Shown piece by piece: positions 4,910 to 6,482 of a DNA stretch of 6,482 bases. Under the pieces are notes generated by a model. The model did not search any database. It saw only the letters and a program-made list of their open reading frames with translations, and was not told the DNA's origin. This DNA is from Gudongella sp964604145 (GTDB lineage Bacteria > Bacillota > Clostridia > Tissierellales > Tissierellaceae), in NCBI GenBank assembly GCA_964604145.1, contig CAZRXS010000073.1, positions 1-6,482 on the forward strand, in the 5' to 3' direction. How positions within the stretch are numbered: the stretch's first letter is position 1; every line of letters begins with the position of its first letter. The translations under genes were made by a program, and so were the position numbers.

Positions 4910-5389
4910 TTAATTATCATTCATTATTTCTGCAAATTTAAATATATTGCTATTTAATATATTAGATTTATCTGAATTAACTTTAGCAACTTTTTTCACT
5001 ATTTGTTTTTCCATAAATCCTAATTTATCAAATACAAATTCCCCTCCAAAATATCCTTTTGCCTTAGCTGTTTTTAAGAGTTCTTTAGGAAAATTTTCAT
5101 TTAATTCTTTTTCAATCGCTTCTTCACTATGCATCCCACATATAAATAACCCTACTTGCTTCCCTTTTAAAGTTTCTAGATTTTCAGAGGAAAACTTTGA
5201 AACTTCTTTTTGAATTTTACCCATGTATATAGATCCTCCAATTATTACCTTGTCGTATTTTGAAAGATCTATCTCATTAGAATCTTTAAGATTTACCACA
5301 TAGGCTTTACAATCTAATTTTTCTTTTAAAAGATTAGCACATTTTTCTGTGCATCCATGTTTACTCGCATAAACTATTAAAGTATCCAT
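4910..5389 (-). CDS. Flavodoxin domain protein, HemG / protoporphyrinogen-oxidase-like
   Basis: A 159-residue cytoplasmic flavodoxin-fold protein. The FMN phosphate loop is at residues 7-16 (YASKHGCTEK), straight after the first beta strand. The second landmark IIGGSIYMGKIQ (49-60) and a third strand GLFICGMHSEE (80-90) follow in the usual order. The C-terminal part GYFGGEFVFDKLGFMEKQIVKKVAK (112-136) resembles the HemG and flavodoxin_5 group. Such proteins carry FMN and pass electrons; HemG itself oxidises protoporphyrinogen with quinones, but many clostridial relatives have no heme pathway, so a general electron-carrier role is safer. ATG 5389 has AGGAGGG just upstream. It lies 23 bp after the FMN-binding membrane protein, strongly suggesting one operon and a shared electron-transfer job. 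Confidence 0.92.
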   Translation of the reverse strand: MDTLIVYASKHGCTEKCANLLKEKLDCKAYVVNLKDSNEIDLSKYDKVIIGGSIYMGKIQKEVSKFSSENLETLKGKQVGLFICGMHSEEAIEKELNENFPKELLKTAKAKGYFGGEFVFDKLGFMEKQIVKKVAKVNSDKSNILNSNIFKFAEIMNDN

Positions 5390-5412
5390 TTTTTACCCTC
5401 CTAATATAATCC

Positions 5413-5832
5413 TTAATTTAAAGCATTTTCAATTGCTTTTAGATACGCTTTGGAAGTTACAGTAGCACCAGATACTGTATCAACTTGAGTATCTTGTTCT
5501 TTAATAACCCTATTAAATAATTCTTTTGTAACTTCCGATTTTACAAATGTAACATCATTTAAGATATCAATATTAACTATTTCTTGATTTTTTAGTTTTA
5601 CGGCTAACTTGTTCGACCATCTTCCTCCTTTAAATTCTCCTTCATATATTCCATCTTCTTTGTCCTCTAAATTTACCCCATTTAACTCTATATCCTCTCC
5701 TTGATTAACTCCTCTTGATAGGTAAAACATAAAGCTCCCCATAAACACTAATAAAACTAAAAACATTAATAGAAACAATTTAAATGTTGTTTTTACTTTT
5801 GATTTTTCTCCTTTCTCTCTTTTAATAGCCAT
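5413..5832 (-). CDS. Membrane-anchored FMN-binding domain protein (covalent flavin site)
   Basis: A 139-residue protein with a very basic N-terminus (KREKGEKSKVK), one membrane helix at about residues 17-38 and an extracytoplasmic FMN-binding domain (PF04205). The domain begins with DGIYEGEFKGGRWSNKLAVKLKN (60-82), the usual yxGes.g.....v.V.v..GkI strand pair. It ends in DTVSGATVTSKAY (118-130). The D-x-x-S-G-A-T core at 118-124 is the motif in which the threonine, here Thr124, is linked to FMN by ApbE-type flavin transferases, as in NqrC, RnfG and related redox proteins. It probably receives or donates electrons on the outer membrane face. ATG 5832 is preceded by AGGGGTG. The gene opens a unit with the flavodoxin 23 bp downstream. 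No ApbE gene is visible here, so flavinylation would depend on one elsewhere. Confidence 0.92.
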   Translation of the reverse strand: MAIKREKGEKSKVKTTFKLFLLMFLVLLVFMGSFMFYLSRGVNQGEDIELNGVNLEDKEDGIYEGEFKGGRWSNKLAVKLKNQEIVNIDILNDVTFVKSEVTKELFNRVIKEQDTQVDTVSGATVTSKAYLKAIENALN

Positions 5833-5874
5833 AATACACCCCTTTTATTCTCGATTTGCCGATACCCCTCTTTA

Positions 5875-5908
5875 ATTATAAAATATCATCTCACTTATTT
5901 ATTGCCAA
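5875..5908 (-). promoter_or_regulatory. Tentative promoter of the FMN-binding / flavodoxin unit
   Basis: On the minus strand, -35-like TTGGCA (5903-5908) is followed after 17 bp by TATTTT (5880-5885), overlapping a perfect TATAAT (5875-5880) that sits 22 bp from the -35. The AT-rich run upstream (about 5910-5945) could be an UP element. Neither pairing is ideal, but a promoter is expected here because a terminator lies just before it. Confidence 0.45.
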
Positions 5909-5965
5909 TATTTTTTTATAGAAATTTTAAATTTATTTTAAAATTACACCTAAACTTAATACAAA

Positions 5966-5996
5966 AAAACTTAGCACTATTACTTTGCTAAGTTTT
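5966..5996 (-). terminator. Intrinsic terminator after the GNAT gene
   Basis: Perfect 10-base arms AAAACTTAGC (5966-5975) and GCTAAGTTTT (5987-5996) surround an 11-base loop. Read on the minus strand, the stem runs straight into seven T residues (complement of 5963-5969), the form of a rho-independent terminator. It lies about 22 bp past the GNAT stop and separates that gene from the flavin unit. Confidence 0.85.
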
Positions 5997-6018
5997 ATGA
6001 CTACAATTAGATAGAATA

Positions 6019-6482
6019 CTATAACACAAACTCCATCTGAAAATCTCTTGGATCACTTTCATATAAGTCCATGTTTACTTCCTCCGCCTCTTTACAACCT
6101 ATATTGAAATAAAATCCAATTGTTTCTTCTGCAGAACCTGCACAGATATATATTTTATCTGCATTCCATCCCCTTGCAGCATCCACGCATGACATAAATA
6201 AGTTTCTACCAATCCCTTTATTTCTATGTTCCAAAGATATGAAAATCTGATCTAATAAAACATAATTATACCTACTCCCAAAGAATTCCCTGTTTATTGT
6301 AGCGAAGCCTAGTAGTCTTTTATCTTCATCAAATGCGCCAACTGCATATCCATTTGAAATTATAGTTTTTTTCAAAAGATTATAATGATTTTCATATCCA
6401 TTTGGCCAATCATTATCTTGAAAATTGATATTGACTAACTGCCGTTTCCCATCAATTTCTCTCCATGCTTTCCCTATAAATT
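6019..6482 (-). CDS. GNAT family N-acetyltransferase, N-terminus beyond window
   Basis: The reading frame is open to the right edge and continues outside, so the true start is not seen; a TTG at 6375 that could be taken as a start is internal. The 153 visible residues begin FIGKAWREIDGKR and contain the GNAT (PF00583) core. Strands YAVGAFDEDKRLLGFATINRE are followed by motif A, DQIFISLEHRNKGIGRNLF. In it R-N-K-G-I-G (about visible residues 86-91) is the Q/R-x-x-G-x-G/A acetyl-CoA pyrophosphate loop. Motif B is DKIYICAGSAEETIGFYFNIGC, whose FY supplies the usual late tyrosine region. The enzyme transfers an acetyl group from acetyl-CoA to an amine; its substrate cannot be read from sequence. 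It ends with TAG and is followed by a strong terminator, so it is a separate transcript from the flavin unit. Confidence 0.93.
   Translation of the reverse strand, partial: FIGKAWREIDGKRQLVNINFQDNDWPNGYENHYNLLKKTIISNGYAVGAFDEDKRLLGFATINREFFGSRYNYVLLDQIFISLEHRNKGIGRNLFMSCVDAARGWNADKIYICAGSAEETIGFYFNIGCKEAEEVNMDLYESDPRDFQMEFVL

Noticed and set aside
4895..4910. AAAGAA-TTAT-TTCTTT hairpin just after the flavodoxin gene
   Set aside because: The stem has one G-C pair in six, so termination is unlikely; readthrough into the glycine-zipper gene is at least as plausible.
6019..6375. GNAT gene as a complete 118-residue protein starting at TTG 6375
   Set aside because: The frame stays open to the window edge with 35 further codons whose residues (KAWREIDGKR, WPNGYE) suit the GNAT N-terminus, so the gene is 5'-partial.

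Overview
The window is AT-rich DNA from a low-GC Gram-positive bacterium, most likely of the class Clostridia. The evidence is the strong purine-rich Shine-Dalgarno sites (GGAGG, AGGGGG), frequent TTG and GTG starts, a lipoprotein with a Firmicute-style lipobox, and the gene families present (XRE plus DUF2178-like pair, CPBP protease, HemG-like flavodoxin plus FMN-binding protein). Genus-level placement is not possible from sequence reading alone. Every supported gene is on the minus strand, so the window is described here in the direction of transcription, from high to low coordinates.

Right end (6482 to about 5960): a GNAT acetyltransferase whose N-terminus lies outside the window, closed by a good intrinsic terminator. 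Next (5832 to 4910): a two-gene flavin redox unit. It encodes a membrane-anchored FMN-binding protein with a complete SGAT flavinylation motif, then a HemG-like flavodoxin 23 bp downstream. Next (4858 to 4190): a 59-codon TTG-start glycine-zipper membrane protein and an ASCH-domain protein, each with a strong ribosome-binding site.

Middle (4120 to 2530): three membrane-protein genes. They are a 75-residue two-helix protein of unknown function, a CPBP intramembrane protease with intact catalytic motifs and, 52 bp further on, a short protein carrying the MBOAT-like FWxxWNP...YIYKPL signature. The first two are 12 bp apart and probably one transcript.

Left half (2481 to 1): a clear promoter with an inverted repeat drives a short XRE repressor-like protein, followed 2 bp later by a DUF2178-like membrane protein. 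A broken lipoprotein-type serine beta-lactamase/PBP-like gene follows; only its N-terminal third remains, and it ends inside the Shine-Dalgarno of the next gene, which encodes a small lipoprotein. A four-helix membrane protein and an apparently intact N-terminus of a second serine beta-lactamase-like hydrolase (SxxK motif present) run off the left edge.

Taken together this looks like a chromosomal accessory neighbourhood of small membrane, envelope and redox genes rather than one pathway. No tRNA, rRNA, CRISPR array, transposase or phage gene was seen. The longest gene-free stretch is 186 bp (5833-6018), which holds a terminator and a probable promoter. I did not find convincing evidence of a new multi-gene system. 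The most distinctive features are the decayed hydrolase fused to the next gene's leader, the XRE operator, the mini MBOAT-like protein and the flavin pair.
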